Assembly: GCF_039888675.1 (NCBI RefSeq)
Contig: NZ_JBDQQR010000001.1
Span: 3,162,001-3,226,000, forward strand
Reading direction: 5' to 3'
Length of the DNA: 64,000 nucleotides
Origin: Mesorhizobium sp. CAU 1732
GTDB taxonomy: Bacteria > Pseudomonadota > Alphaproteobacteria > Rhizobiales > Rhizobiaceae
Below, one piece after another: positions 8,346 to 15,266 of this stretch (the first letter of the stretch is position 1; each line of letters starts with the position of its first letter). The translations under genes were made by a program, and so were the position numbers. The notes under the pieces are model-generated. The model saw only the letters and a list, made by a program, of their open reading frames with translations, did not search any database and was not told where the DNA came from.

Positions 8346-9098
8346 ATGGACTGGAATGCGGCGATCGAGAAAAACCGCGAGGCACTGAAGCGGGTGCTGG
8401 CGATGCTCGTCGCCATGGCCGGGATCGATCCGTCGACGGCGCGGACCGAAGGCGAGCCGCGCAAAACCCTGCCGCGCCGGCTCCATCGCGCGGTGCTGCG
8501 GCTGCTGCGGCCGGCGGAGGCGGCGGCGCGGCGGTTGGTCATCGTCGCCGCGCGGGGCCTCTCCGAAACCCTGAAGCCGGCGCGCTCGCGCAAGCCGGCG
8601 GGCAAACGCCGGCCTCGGCACCCTGTCGCCCGTGGCTTCCGCCTGTTCGATCCCCTGCCGCGCTTCGGCCGGCCCGCGCGTCGGTCGCCCTCCGTCCTGC
8701 CGCGCATTTCCTTCCCCGGCTTCACCAAGCCGTCACCCATCCGCCGGCCGCCGATGCCGTCCGACCCGATCGACGCCGCGCCGCTTGGCCACCGGCTGGC
8801 GGGGCTTGCCGCGACGCTCGACGATTTGCCCCGACAGGCAAAACGCTTCGCGCACTGGCAGGCGCGCCGCGATGCCGCGCGCACCGAAAACCCCGGTGCG
8901 GGGGCCACGCGCCGCGTCACCGGCGGCGATGCAAGGTCGTCCAAGGCCCGCATGCGCCGCATCTGGCCCCTGCGGCCCGGCCACCCGCCCGGCCGGCATT
9001 CGCCCCGCGACCGCCGGCCCGCCCACGACATCCACGGCGTGCTCGCCACGGTCCATGATCTGGCGCTCTGGGCGATCGAGCCGCCGGACACCTCATGA
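8346..9098 (+). CDS. Hypothetical Arg/Pro-rich protein
   Basis: I do not recognise this 250-residue protein. It is very basic and rich in Arg, Pro and Ala, with an N-terminal amphipathic helix (about residues 1-30), a disordered-looking centre (about 80-150) and a short hydrophobic C-terminal helix. No signal peptide, membrane span or catalytic motif is visible. A GGGAGG ribosome site precedes the ATG. It diverges from the AIPR gene, and its high GC content marks it as native sequence beyond the right edge of the insertion. Confidence 0.6.
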   Translation: MDWNAAIEKNREALKRVLAMLVAMAGIDPSTARTEGEPRKTLPRRLHRAVLRLLRPAEAAARRLVIVAARGLSETLKPARSRKPAGKRRPRHPVARGFRLFDPLPRFGRPARRSPSVLPRISFPGFTKPSPIRRPPMPSDPIDAAPLGHRLAGLAATLDDLPRQAKRFAHWQARRDAARTENPGAGATRRVTGGDARSSKARMRRIWPLRPGHPPGRHSPRDRRPAHDIHGVLATVHDLALWAIEPPDTS

Positions 9099-9242
9099 CG
9101 CCGGGCCCGGCATGCGGACATTTTGGGGCGATGGCCACCGCCGTGAGGCGGCGTGGCGACGGAGAGGCATGCCAGCGACACATTTGGCTGGAAACAGGGA
9201 TATATCCATTCGATCCCAACGTCGCATCCGAGCCAGCCGCCC

Positions 9243-10148
9243 ATGCCCTCCCTCAAATCCCACCTCGTCGCCTTCGTGCTCAAAAACACCCGCAAGAAGG
9301 CGTTCCGCACGCCGGAGGGCCTGCACGCCTGGATCGCCAAATCGCGGCTGACGCAGGACCACCGTCCGCCCGTAAAAGTCGCGCAAAGGGTCGACATCTC
9401 CAGGCGGCAGGTCGCGGGCCACACCGTCTACGAGGTCAAGCCGAAGGGCACGCCGCCGACGCGGCGGATGCTCTATCTCCACGGCGGCGCCTATTGTTTC
9501 GAGATGACGTCGTTCCACTGGAAGCTGATCGCGGAAATGTGCGAGCGGCTGTCGGCGCATATCTCGGTGCCGATCTATCCCCTTGCGCCCGAACATGATT
9601 TCCACGCCATCTACGGCATGGTCTCGGAGGTCTATCGCGAGGTCGTGGACGGCACGCAGAAGGTGGCGATCATGGGCGATTCAGCCGGCGGCAACATGGC
9701 GCTGGTGCTGACGATGATGGCGGCGCAAGAGGGCTGGCCGCTGGCCGACCGGCTGGTCCTGATATCGCCCGGCGTCGACATGACCCTCTCCAATCCCAAG
9801 ACGATCGAACTGGCGAAGCTCGACCCGTGGCTGGACATTCCCGGCGGCACCGAAGCGGTGCGGATCTACGCGGCCGATCTCGCCATGAGCGACTGGCGCA
9901 TCAGCCCGGCCCTTGGCGACCTCTCCATCCTGCCGCCGACGCTGGTCTTCTCCGGCACGCGCGACCTGCTCCATCCCGACACGGAAGTCTTTGCCGAGAA
10001 AGCGCGGGCGGCTGGCGCCGACGTCGAACTCGTCACCGGCAAGGGCATGATCCATGTCTGGCCGCTGATCGACATGCCCGAGGCCCGCGCGGCGCGCGGC
10101 GAGATGGTGGCCTGGCTCAAGGCGTCACGGAGCGGGGGCAAACCATGA
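9243..10148 (+). CDS. Alpha/beta hydrolase, hormone-sensitive-lipase (acetyl esterase) type
   Basis: This 301-residue cytoplasmic esterase-like enzyme is probably active on short acyl esters. The oxyanion-hole motif LHGGAYCF is at about residues 78-85 and the nucleophile elbow GDSAGG at about 144-149. The catalytic Asp falls in SGTRDLL (about 237-243) and the His in GMIHVWP (about 267-273), completing the triad. The ATG at 9243 gives a normal family N-terminus; a longer in-frame reading upstream lacks homology-like content. The gene converges with the LigD polymerase gene, with 10 bases between stops. Confidence 0.88.
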   Translation: MPSLKSHLVAFVLKNTRKKAFRTPEGLHAWIAKSRLTQDHRPPVKVAQRVDISRRQVAGHTVYEVKPKGTPPTRRMLYLHGGAYCFEMTSFHWKLIAEMCERLSAHISVPIYPLAPEHDFHAIYGMVSEVYREVVDGTQKVAIMGDSAGGNMALVLTMMAAQEGWPLADRLVLISPGVDMTLSNPKTIELAKLDPWLDIPGGTEAVRIYAADLAMSDWRISPALGDLSILPPTLVFSGTRDLLHPDTEVFAEKARAAGADVELVTGKGMIHVWPLIDMPEARAARGEMVAWLKASRSGGKP

Positions 10149-10158
10149 AGCGCGAACG

Positions 10159-11064
10159 CTACCCCTGGACCGCGCCGAGCATCGCTGCGGTGACGCCCTG
10201 CTTCCAGCCCGATGCCTCCGCCCACGGGTCGGGCTGGGAGAGCCGCTTCTCCATGTCGCCGATGTGGAAAAGATTGGCTGCCTTGAGCGTCGAAAGCTCA
10301 TCCCACGTCACCGGCGTCGCCACCGGCGCGCCCTTGCGTGCCCGTGTCGAATACGGCGTCACGGCCGTCGCGCCGCGCTCGTTGCGCAGCCAGTCGATGA
10401 AGATGCGCCCTTCCCGCTTGTCCTTCGCCGCCTGCGAGACGTACCGCTCCGGCATGTCGGCCGCGACCATCTCCGCGAACCCGCGCGCGAACGCCTTGAC
10501 CTGCGACCACTCGGCGCCGCGCTCGAGCGGCGCGATCACGTGGATGCCCTTGCCGCCGGTGACCATCGCAACGGTCTTCAACCCGAGCGCATCCAGCCGG
10601 TCGCGCAACGCGCCTGCTGCCTCGCGCACATCGGAGAAGCCCAGCGCCTCGTCGGGATCGAGGTCGAAGACCAGCCGGTCGGGCTGCTCCAGCCTGTCGA
10701 TCCTCGAGCCCCAGATATGGAACTCCAGCGTTCCCATCTGCACGCCGGCGATCAATCCGGGCAGACCGTCAGCATAGAGATAGTTCGCGCGATCACCGTC
10801 GGCCTCTTCGATCTCCAGCCGCTTCAGTTCAGCGGGAAAGCCTTTGGAATCGTGCTTCTGGTAAAAGCATTGGCCGGTCGCGCCCTGCGGGCAGCGCACG
10901 AGGCTCAGCAGTCGGTCGCGCACATGGGGAAGGATGCGATCGGCGACGCGGACATAGTGCGCCGCAAGGTCGGCTTTCGTGATGCCCTGCTCGTCGAACA
11001 GCACCTTGTCGGGGCTGGTCAGCCTGACGCCCTCGACATGCGTCTCGTTGCCCTTGCTTGCCAT
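10159..11064 (-). CDS. Stand-alone LigD-type polymerase/primase domain (NHEJ)
   Basis: This 301-residue protein covers only the polymerase (archaeo-eukaryotic primase fold) domain of LigD, which fills gaps with ribonucleotides or deoxynucleotides during Ku-dependent end joining. Catalytic carboxylates are in VFDLDPDE (about residues 131-138), with a third in IFIDWLRN (about 220-227). GGKGIHV (about 169-175) contacts the nucleotide. No ligase or nuclease domain is attached, and no ku gene is adjacent. Rhizobia often carry several split ligD genes, so it probably assists partners encoded elsewhere. Confidence 0.9.
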   Translation of the reverse strand: MASKGNETHVEGVRLTSPDKVLFDEQGITKADLAAHYVRVADRILPHVRDRLLSLVRCPQGATGQCFYQKHDSKGFPAELKRLEIEEADGDRANYLYADGLPGLIAGVQMGTLEFHIWGSRIDRLEQPDRLVFDLDPDEALGFSDVREAAGALRDRLDALGLKTVAMVTGGKGIHVIAPLERGAEWSQVKAFARGFAEMVAADMPERYVSQAAKDKREGRIFIDWLRNERGATAVTPYSTRARKGAPVATPVTWDELSTLKAANLFHIGDMEKRLSQPDPWAEASGWKQGVTAAMLGAVQG

Positions 11065-11121
11065 GGCGGCCTCCTGCGTCAGGCCAGAACGGATGGCCGG
11101 ACATCACGGTTCCGGCGCGGC

Positions 11122-12018
11122 TCAGAACTTGCCGGTCTCGCGGAATGCCTCGAAGGTCGCGCGGATGTGGTCGGCGGCCGCCTGAACCGGTGCGGAGGCG
11201 TCATGCGCGACGATCATCGCCAGATTGTAGTTCGAGAGCTGGGGCAGTCCTTCATTGGGCCCGAGCGCGACGACATCGTCCCCGATGAACGACTTTGGCA
11301 GCGGCGCGATGGCGAGATCTGACAGGATCGCGGCGCGCTGGCCGGCCGTATGCGCGCTCATATAGGCGATGCGATAGTCGCGCCCCGAGCGGCCGAGCGC
11401 CTCCAGCGCGTCGGCGCGCCAGGCGCAGCCTTCCTCCCAGATCGACAGCGGGAGCGGTTCGCGCAGATGCGCGCAGCCGCCCTTGGCCCCGCCCCACACG
11501 ATCGGCTCGGTCAGAAGCACCTCGGCCTCGGGCGGAATGTTCTTGCAGACGGTGAACAAGGTGATGTCGAGCTGCCGCTCGTTCATGCGGCGGCGCAGAT
11601 TGCCGCTCTGGTCGATCGTCACGTCGACCGCGATCGACGGATGCGTCTGCGCGAACCGCTTGAGCACGTTGGGCAGAACGCGCTCGCCATAATCATCCGG
11701 CGAACCGAGCTTCACCACGCCGGCAATGTCGGGAATGATGAACTTCGCGACCGCCTCGCGGTTGAGCGCGAGGATGCGGCGGGCGTAGCCCATCAGCATC
11801 TCGCCATCCTGCGTCAGAGAGACCGATCGCGCGTCGCGCGAGAAGACGGCGACGCCGAGGATGTCCTCCAGCTTCTTGATCTGCATCGAGACGGCCGACG
11901 GCGTGCGAAACACCGAATTGGCCGCAAGCGTGAAACTGCCGGTCTCGGCAATCGCGACGAAGGTGCGCAGCACGTCGAGATCGAGAAGCGGCATGGGATG
12001 GTTGAGGGGTGCGTTCAT
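11122..12018 (-). CDS. LysR-family transcriptional regulator (LsrB-like)
   Basis: This 298-residue protein has the winged HTH at about residues 12-70 (FVAIAETGSFTLAANSVFRT...SAVSMQIKKLE) followed by a LysR substrate-binding domain. The extended match to LSQDGEMLMGYAR-type rhizobial regulators with several cysteines in the effector domain (about positions 163, 186 and 199) suggests the LsrB group, redox-responsive in Sinorhizobium; I hold this as possible, not shown. It is divergent from a DUF1127 gene, and a palindrome lies just upstream of its start. Confidence 0.85.
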   Translation of the reverse strand: MNAPLNHPMPLLDLDVLRTFVAIAETGSFTLAANSVFRTPSAVSMQIKKLEDILGVAVFSRDARSVSLTQDGEMLMGYARRILALNREAVAKFIIPDIAGVVKLGSPDDYGERVLPNVLKRFAQTHPSIAVDVTIDQSGNLRRRMNERQLDITLFTVCKNIPPEAEVLLTEPIVWGGAKGGCAHLREPLPLSIWEEGCAWRADALEALGRSGRDYRIAYMSAHTAGQRAAILSDLAIAPLPKSFIGDDVVALGPNEGLPQLSNYNLAMIVAHDASAPVQAAADHIRATFEAFRETGKF

Positions 12019-12041
12019 GGCTCGCCTGCATCAACTTTTCT

Positions 12042-12058
12042 GAATGAGAACATCATTC
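12042..12058. promoter_or_regulatory. Putative LysR autoregulatory palindrome
   Basis: GAATGA (12042-12047) and TCATTC (12053-12058) are perfect inverted arms around 5 bases, about 24-40 bases upstream of the LysR gene start and in the intergenic region shared with the divergent DUF1127 gene. LysR regulators typically bind dyads of this size (T-N11-A class) between divergent genes. The assignment rests on position only. Confidence 0.4.
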
Positions 12059-12148
12059 CATTTCGTTTGATTGAACATCGAACCGGCGCGATAGTCAAGT
12101 CCAGAGCGCAGGACATCTCGTCCGTCGCAAGCTGGAAGGAAAAAGACG

Positions 12149-12328
12149 ATGACCATCTTCAGCACGCTGAGCCAGATCGCCTCCGAGTATCGCGCCCGCC
12201 GTCGCCGGTTGAGCACCTATCTGGAAATTTCGAGCCTCCCGCGCGAAATCCAGAAGGACATCGGCTGGCCCGGCTCGTTCAATCCACAGAAGGACGACAC
12301 ACGCACCAGCCTGCGGTCGCGGCATTGA
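12149..12328 (+). CDS. DUF1127-type small protein
   Basis: This 59-residue protein starts MTIFSTLSQIASEYRARRRR and continues LSTYLEISSLPREIQKDIGWP, the pattern of DUF1127: an Arg-rich helix followed by L..L....L.DIG(W/L). Members in Agrobacterium and Rhodobacter act as small RNA-associated or phosphate/RNA-turnover modulators. A GGAAGG ribosome site precedes the ATG. It is transcribed away from the LysR gene, a common pairing in rhizobia that suggests control by that regulator. Confidence 0.8.
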   Translation: MTIFSTLSQIASEYRARRRRLSTYLEISSLPREIQKDIGWPGSFNPQKDDTRTSLRSRH

Positions 12329-12425
12329 CGCCGGAGCGGACGCCGCGAGGCAGCGAGACCGCCTCGCGGCGCCGTAAACTGGAGCCTCACTGCGACGGCT
12401 CCATTGCCAGAACAGGAGCAGATCC

Positions 12426-12599
12426 ATGTCTCTGCTTGCAGCCATCACCAAGCATCTCAAACTGCCGGGCCATTCGGGCTCACACCAGCGTGAAACCGAC
12501 GCCTACCGCATGCAGGCGCGCCCGGCTGCCGTCACCAGCGCGATGGTCGACGGCTGGTCGAACCAGCTCATACACAGTCTTTCGCAGCGCACGAGATAG
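12426..12599 (+). CDS. Small uncharacterised protein (57 aa)
   Basis: An AGGAG ribosome site lies 7 bases before the ATG. The 57-residue product starts with a short amphipathic helix (SLLAAITKHLKL), followed by a polar His/Gln-rich stretch and a second helix near the C-terminus. I do not recognise a family. Its placement directly after the DUF1127 gene on the same strand, its good ribosome site and its coding-like composition support a real gene. Confidence 0.5.
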   Translation: MSLLAAITKHLKLPGHSGSHQRETDAYRMQARPAAVTSAMVDGWSNQLIHSLSQRTR

Positions 12600-12857
12600 C
12601 CATGCAAATGAGCATGGCGCACATGAAACAGGCGCATGGCAGCCGTTTCCGGGCTCAAGCCTCTGAATGCCTTGAGCTATCTGGCGATTTTGACGGCAGA
12701 CTGCCGATTTTCGTGTCGCATTTCAGGTGTCGCACTTCGCATTTCCCGCTTTGTGTGCGCCGCACAACGCCTATATACGCATCATCAAACGAGCGACCCC
12801 ACTCCATAATGCGAAGGCCGCTCCGTGTGAGATTCTGACTCTGCATGGAGATGTGTC

Positions 12858-12995
12858 ATGAAACTTTTTTCCCGCTTTTTCGCCCGTCGTGAATCCAATC
12901 TGACGACCGAACTCGAGCGCCAGCGCCTGAGCAAGACGATGCCCGGCCAGACAGCCGCTCTGAATGCATCGCGCCTCGGCTTCCTCGTCAACTGA
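12858..12995 (+). CDS. Small basic protein (45 aa)
   Basis: GGAG stands 8 bases before the ATG, and a strong rho-independent terminator begins 33 bases after the stop. The 45-residue product begins MKLFSRFFARRES, a basic amphipathic helix, followed by a Leu-rich middle and the end SRLGFLVN. No known family is recognised with certainty. The compact promoter-RBS-terminator arrangement argues for a genuine monocistronic small gene. Confidence 0.5.
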   Translation: MKLFSRFFARRESNLTTELERQRLSKTMPGQTAALNASRLGFLVN

Positions 12996-13027
12996 CGAGC
13001 AGCCCGCTTTTCTGGACGACACCTATC

Positions 13028-13080
13028 GACGACGCCGCGGACAGCCTGAAGGCTGCTCTGCGGCGTCGTCGTTTGGTTTT
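13028..13080 (+). terminator. Rho-independent terminator
   Basis: GACGACGCCGC at 13028 and following pairs with GCGGCGTCGTC ending at 13070, with an inner stem around the GAA loop (AGCCTGAAGGCT). GTTTGGTTTT follows. It closes the small-gene unit at 12149-12995. Confidence 0.8.
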
Positions 13081-13221
13081 ATGAGGCATTGCGCCCCCCG
13101 CGCGGGTGACTTGTCAAATTCTACCGCCGCATACCATTGACATTTATGCGTTTTCCTGATGACGCTTTGCTGATCGCGACATGACCTGTCAGCGGGCGCA
13201 AGCTTCATCACGGAGGCCTGG

Positions 13222-14220
13222 GTGTCCCCCAAAAACGCAGTCAAACGTTCGATCGTCTTTTTCCTGGTTCCGGATTTCACCATGATCGCCTTCGCAACGG
13301 CGATCGAACCCTTGCGCGCGGCCAACCGGATGCTGGGCTACGATGCCTATCAATGGCGGCTGGCCAGCGCCGACGGGCGACCGGTGCGCGCATCGAATTT
13401 CGTCGAGTGCGCGGTCAACACCTCGCTTGAAGACGAGCGCCGCAAGATGGCCGGGCCGGATCGTCCGTCCATGGCCATCGTCTGCGCGGGCCTCGACGTC
13501 GAAAAATACTATCACAAATCCGTCTTCGCGTGGCTGCGCGAGGAGTACAATCGCGGCGTATCGATCGGCGGACTGTGCACCGGCGCCTACGTCCTGGCCC
13601 AGGCCGGGCTCCTGTCCAACCGCCGCTGCGCAATTCACTGGGAAAACCTGCCCGGTTTCCAGGAGGCTTTCCCGAAGACGAACGTCTACGCCGATCTCTT
13701 CGAGGTCGACCAGAACATCTACACCTGCGCCGGCGGAACGGCCGCGCTCGACATGATGCTGAAGCTCATCGGCGACGATTTCGACGACAATCTCGTCAAC
13801 CGCGTCTGCGAGCAGGTGCTGACCGACCGGGTGCGCAGCCCGACCGACCGCCAGCGCCTGCCCTTGCGCGCGCGCCTCGGCGTGCAGAACTCCAAGGTTC
13901 TCACCATCATCGAACTGATGGAGGCGAACCTCGCCGAGCCGCTGTCGCTGATCGAGATCGCCGACCATGTCGGCCTGTCGCGCCGCCAGATCGAGCGCCT
14001 TTTCCGGCAGGAAATGGGCCGTTCTCCGGCGCGATACTATCTGGAGATCAGGCTGGACCGCGCGCGCCACCTGCTCATCCAGTCATCGCTGCCGGTCGTC
14101 GAGGTCGCGGTGGCCTGCGGTTTCGTATCCGCGTCGCATTTTTCAAAGTGCTATCGCGAGCTCTATGCACGCTCGCCGCAGCAGGAACGCGTCGATCGCA
14201 AGCAGTTGATCGCGGCCTGA
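13222..14220 (+). CDS. GlxA/GbdR-like AraC-family regulator with DJ-1/PfpI domain
   Basis: This 332-residue protein has an N-terminal DJ-1/PfpI-like sensor domain (about residues 10-180, with GGLCTGAYVLAQAGLL near 114-129) and a C-terminal AraC double-HTH domain (about 222-322, with IADHVGLSRRQIERLFR and CGFVSASHFSKCYR). The arrangement and nucleophile-elbow sequence are those of GlxA-type activators. GbdR, the glycine-betaine catabolism activator of Pseudomonas, belongs here. A GTG start with CGGAGG upstream is used. A dimethylglycine/sarcosine dehydrogenase-like gene lies about 1 kb downstream, consistent with a betaine-related role, which is inferred. Confidence 0.85.
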   Translation: MSPKNAVKRSIVFFLVPDFTMIAFATAIEPLRAANRMLGYDAYQWRLASADGRPVRASNFVECAVNTSLEDERRKMAGPDRPSMAIVCAGLDVEKYYHKSVFAWLREEYNRGVSIGGLCTGAYVLAQAGLLSNRRCAIHWENLPGFQEAFPKTNVYADLFEVDQNIYTCAGGTAALDMMLKLIGDDFDDNLVNRVCEQVLTDRVRSPTDRQRLPLRARLGVQNSKVLTIIELMEANLAEPLSLIEIADHVGLSRRQIERLFRQEMGRSPARYYLEIRLDRARHLLIQSSLPVVEVAVACGFVSASHFSKCYRELYARSPQQERVDRKQLIAA

Positions 14221-14231
14221 TCGGCTCGCGA

Positions 14232-15065
14232 TCAGCGGCTGTCCCACATCCACGACCGGTCGCGCCACATCTTCTCGCCGATCTCGCAATCGGCCGGCGC
14301 CTCGCCCTGCACGGTCACGACGGACGCCCACTCCGCATCGCGCGGCGACGGGCCGCCGGCCAGTTCGAGCACCAGCTTGCGGCGCACCGCTTCGGGAAAC
14401 TGCGTCCACTCGTTCACCGGGATCATGAACGCGCCCGGCCCGCCGATGACGCAGTCGCGATAATAGATATCGAGGTTCGCGACGTCATATGCGCTCGAAA
14501 ACCCGCCATTAGTCATGAGCGGCAGGCCGTTGATGGTGATGCCCTGTTCGGTCAGCGCATCGCGGGCGTCCGAGACGTTGCCGCCCTGATTGTTCGGGCC
14601 ATCGCCTGAAATATCGATGACGCGCTTCAGCCCGCGGTTCGGGCTCTCGGCAAAGAGATCTCCGGCAAAGGCCAGCGCGCCCGCGATCGACGTGCGTCGC
14701 GCGCTCTTGGGTGGATGCAGCGTCAGCTTCTCCGCGAAGCCCCGCGCTTCGTCCAGGTTCGAGATGATCGTCCAGGGCACGACGACATGCTGGACGGTCG
14801 CGCCGGCCCATTCGACATAGGTGATGGAAATCTTGCCGTGCGCACCGTCGCGAATGGCGTTGATCACCTGCACGTGCGTCAGCGCGGCCGCGTAGCCATC
14901 GCGCTGGATCGCCAGTTCGTCGGGCGACATGGAGAGCGACACATCGACGGCAAGGATGAGTTCGACATCGACGATCTCGGCGCTGGCGCTCTGGGGCGCA
15001 ACCGTCGCAATCGCCAGAATGAGACCGGCATGCAACGCGAGTAATGGTTGCCGCAGACGTGCCAT
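14232..15065 (-). CDS. DUF1194 von Willebrand factor A-like secreted protein
   Basis: This 277-residue protein has a signal peptide (residues 1 to about 29, ending AASA-like before EIVDVEL). It is followed by a VWA fold with the metal-binding motif DVSLS (about 41-45), a conserved Thr in SARRTSIAGAL and VIDISGDGPNNQGG (about 149-162). It is exported and probably binds a divalent metal for protein interaction; the partner is unknown. It converges with the GlxA-like gene, with 11 bases between stops. Confidence 0.85.
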   Translation of the reverse strand: MARLRQPLLALHAGLILAIATVAPQSASAEIVDVELILAVDVSLSMSPDELAIQRDGYAAALTHVQVINAIRDGAHGKISITYVEWAGATVQHVVVPWTIISNLDEARGFAEKLTLHPPKSARRTSIAGALAFAGDLFAESPNRGLKRVIDISGDGPNNQGGNVSDARDALTEQGITINGLPLMTNGGFSSAYDVANLDIYYRDCVIGGPGAFMIPVNEWTQFPEAVRRKLVLELAGGPSPRDAEWASVVTVQGEAPADCEIGEKMWRDRSWMWDSR

Positions 15066-15095
15066 GCGGGAAGGATACGCAAAGACCTTCGCTTG

Positions 15096-15124
15096 AAAAG
15101 AAAAAGGCCCGGCGAAAGCGGGCC
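15096..15124 (-). terminator. Rho-independent terminator
   Basis: Read on the minus strand, GGCCCG (15124-15119) pairs with CGGGCC (15111-15106) around GCTTTCG-like loop bases, followed by TTTTTCTTTT (15105-15096). It would end transcripts from the flavoprotein gene after they cross the palindromic repeat. Confidence 0.75.
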
Positions 15125-15160
15125 TCTCCCTTCACATTTTCGCGATGAATTCCGTCCTCG

Positions 15161-15265
15161 ACTTGAAGCGTGTCGCGATCCTTCGGATTCGCTTGCCACG
15201 CTTCAGGTCTTTGTTCTTGCGCATGTCTTGATCCCAAAACCGGTTCCCACTTTTGGGAGACATGC
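15161..15265. repeat. Compound rhizobial palindromic repeat
   Basis: There are two hairpin modules. Module one pairs ACTTGAAGCGTG (15161-15172) with CACGCTTCAGGT (15197-15208), with one mismatch, enclosing GATCCTTCGGAT. Module two has outer arms GCATGTC (15221-15227) and GACATGC (15259-15265) enclosing TCCCAAAA/TTTTGGGA. The second resembles the dispersed CCGGTTCCCACTTTTGGGA element common in rhizobial genomes. It ends one base before the stop codon of the flavoprotein gene. Confidence 0.8.
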
Positions 15266-15266
15266 T

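Noticed and set aside
12602..12838. 78-codon frame after the small-gene cluster
   Set aside because: Poor ribosome site, unusual composition and no recognisable features; it lies in an intergenic stretch between two better small genes.
15132..15224. 30-codon basic peptide frame (MRKNKDLKRGKR...)
   Set aside because: It lies entirely within the palindromic repeat at 15161-15265 and its flank; the apparent basic peptide is a by-product of hairpin sequence.
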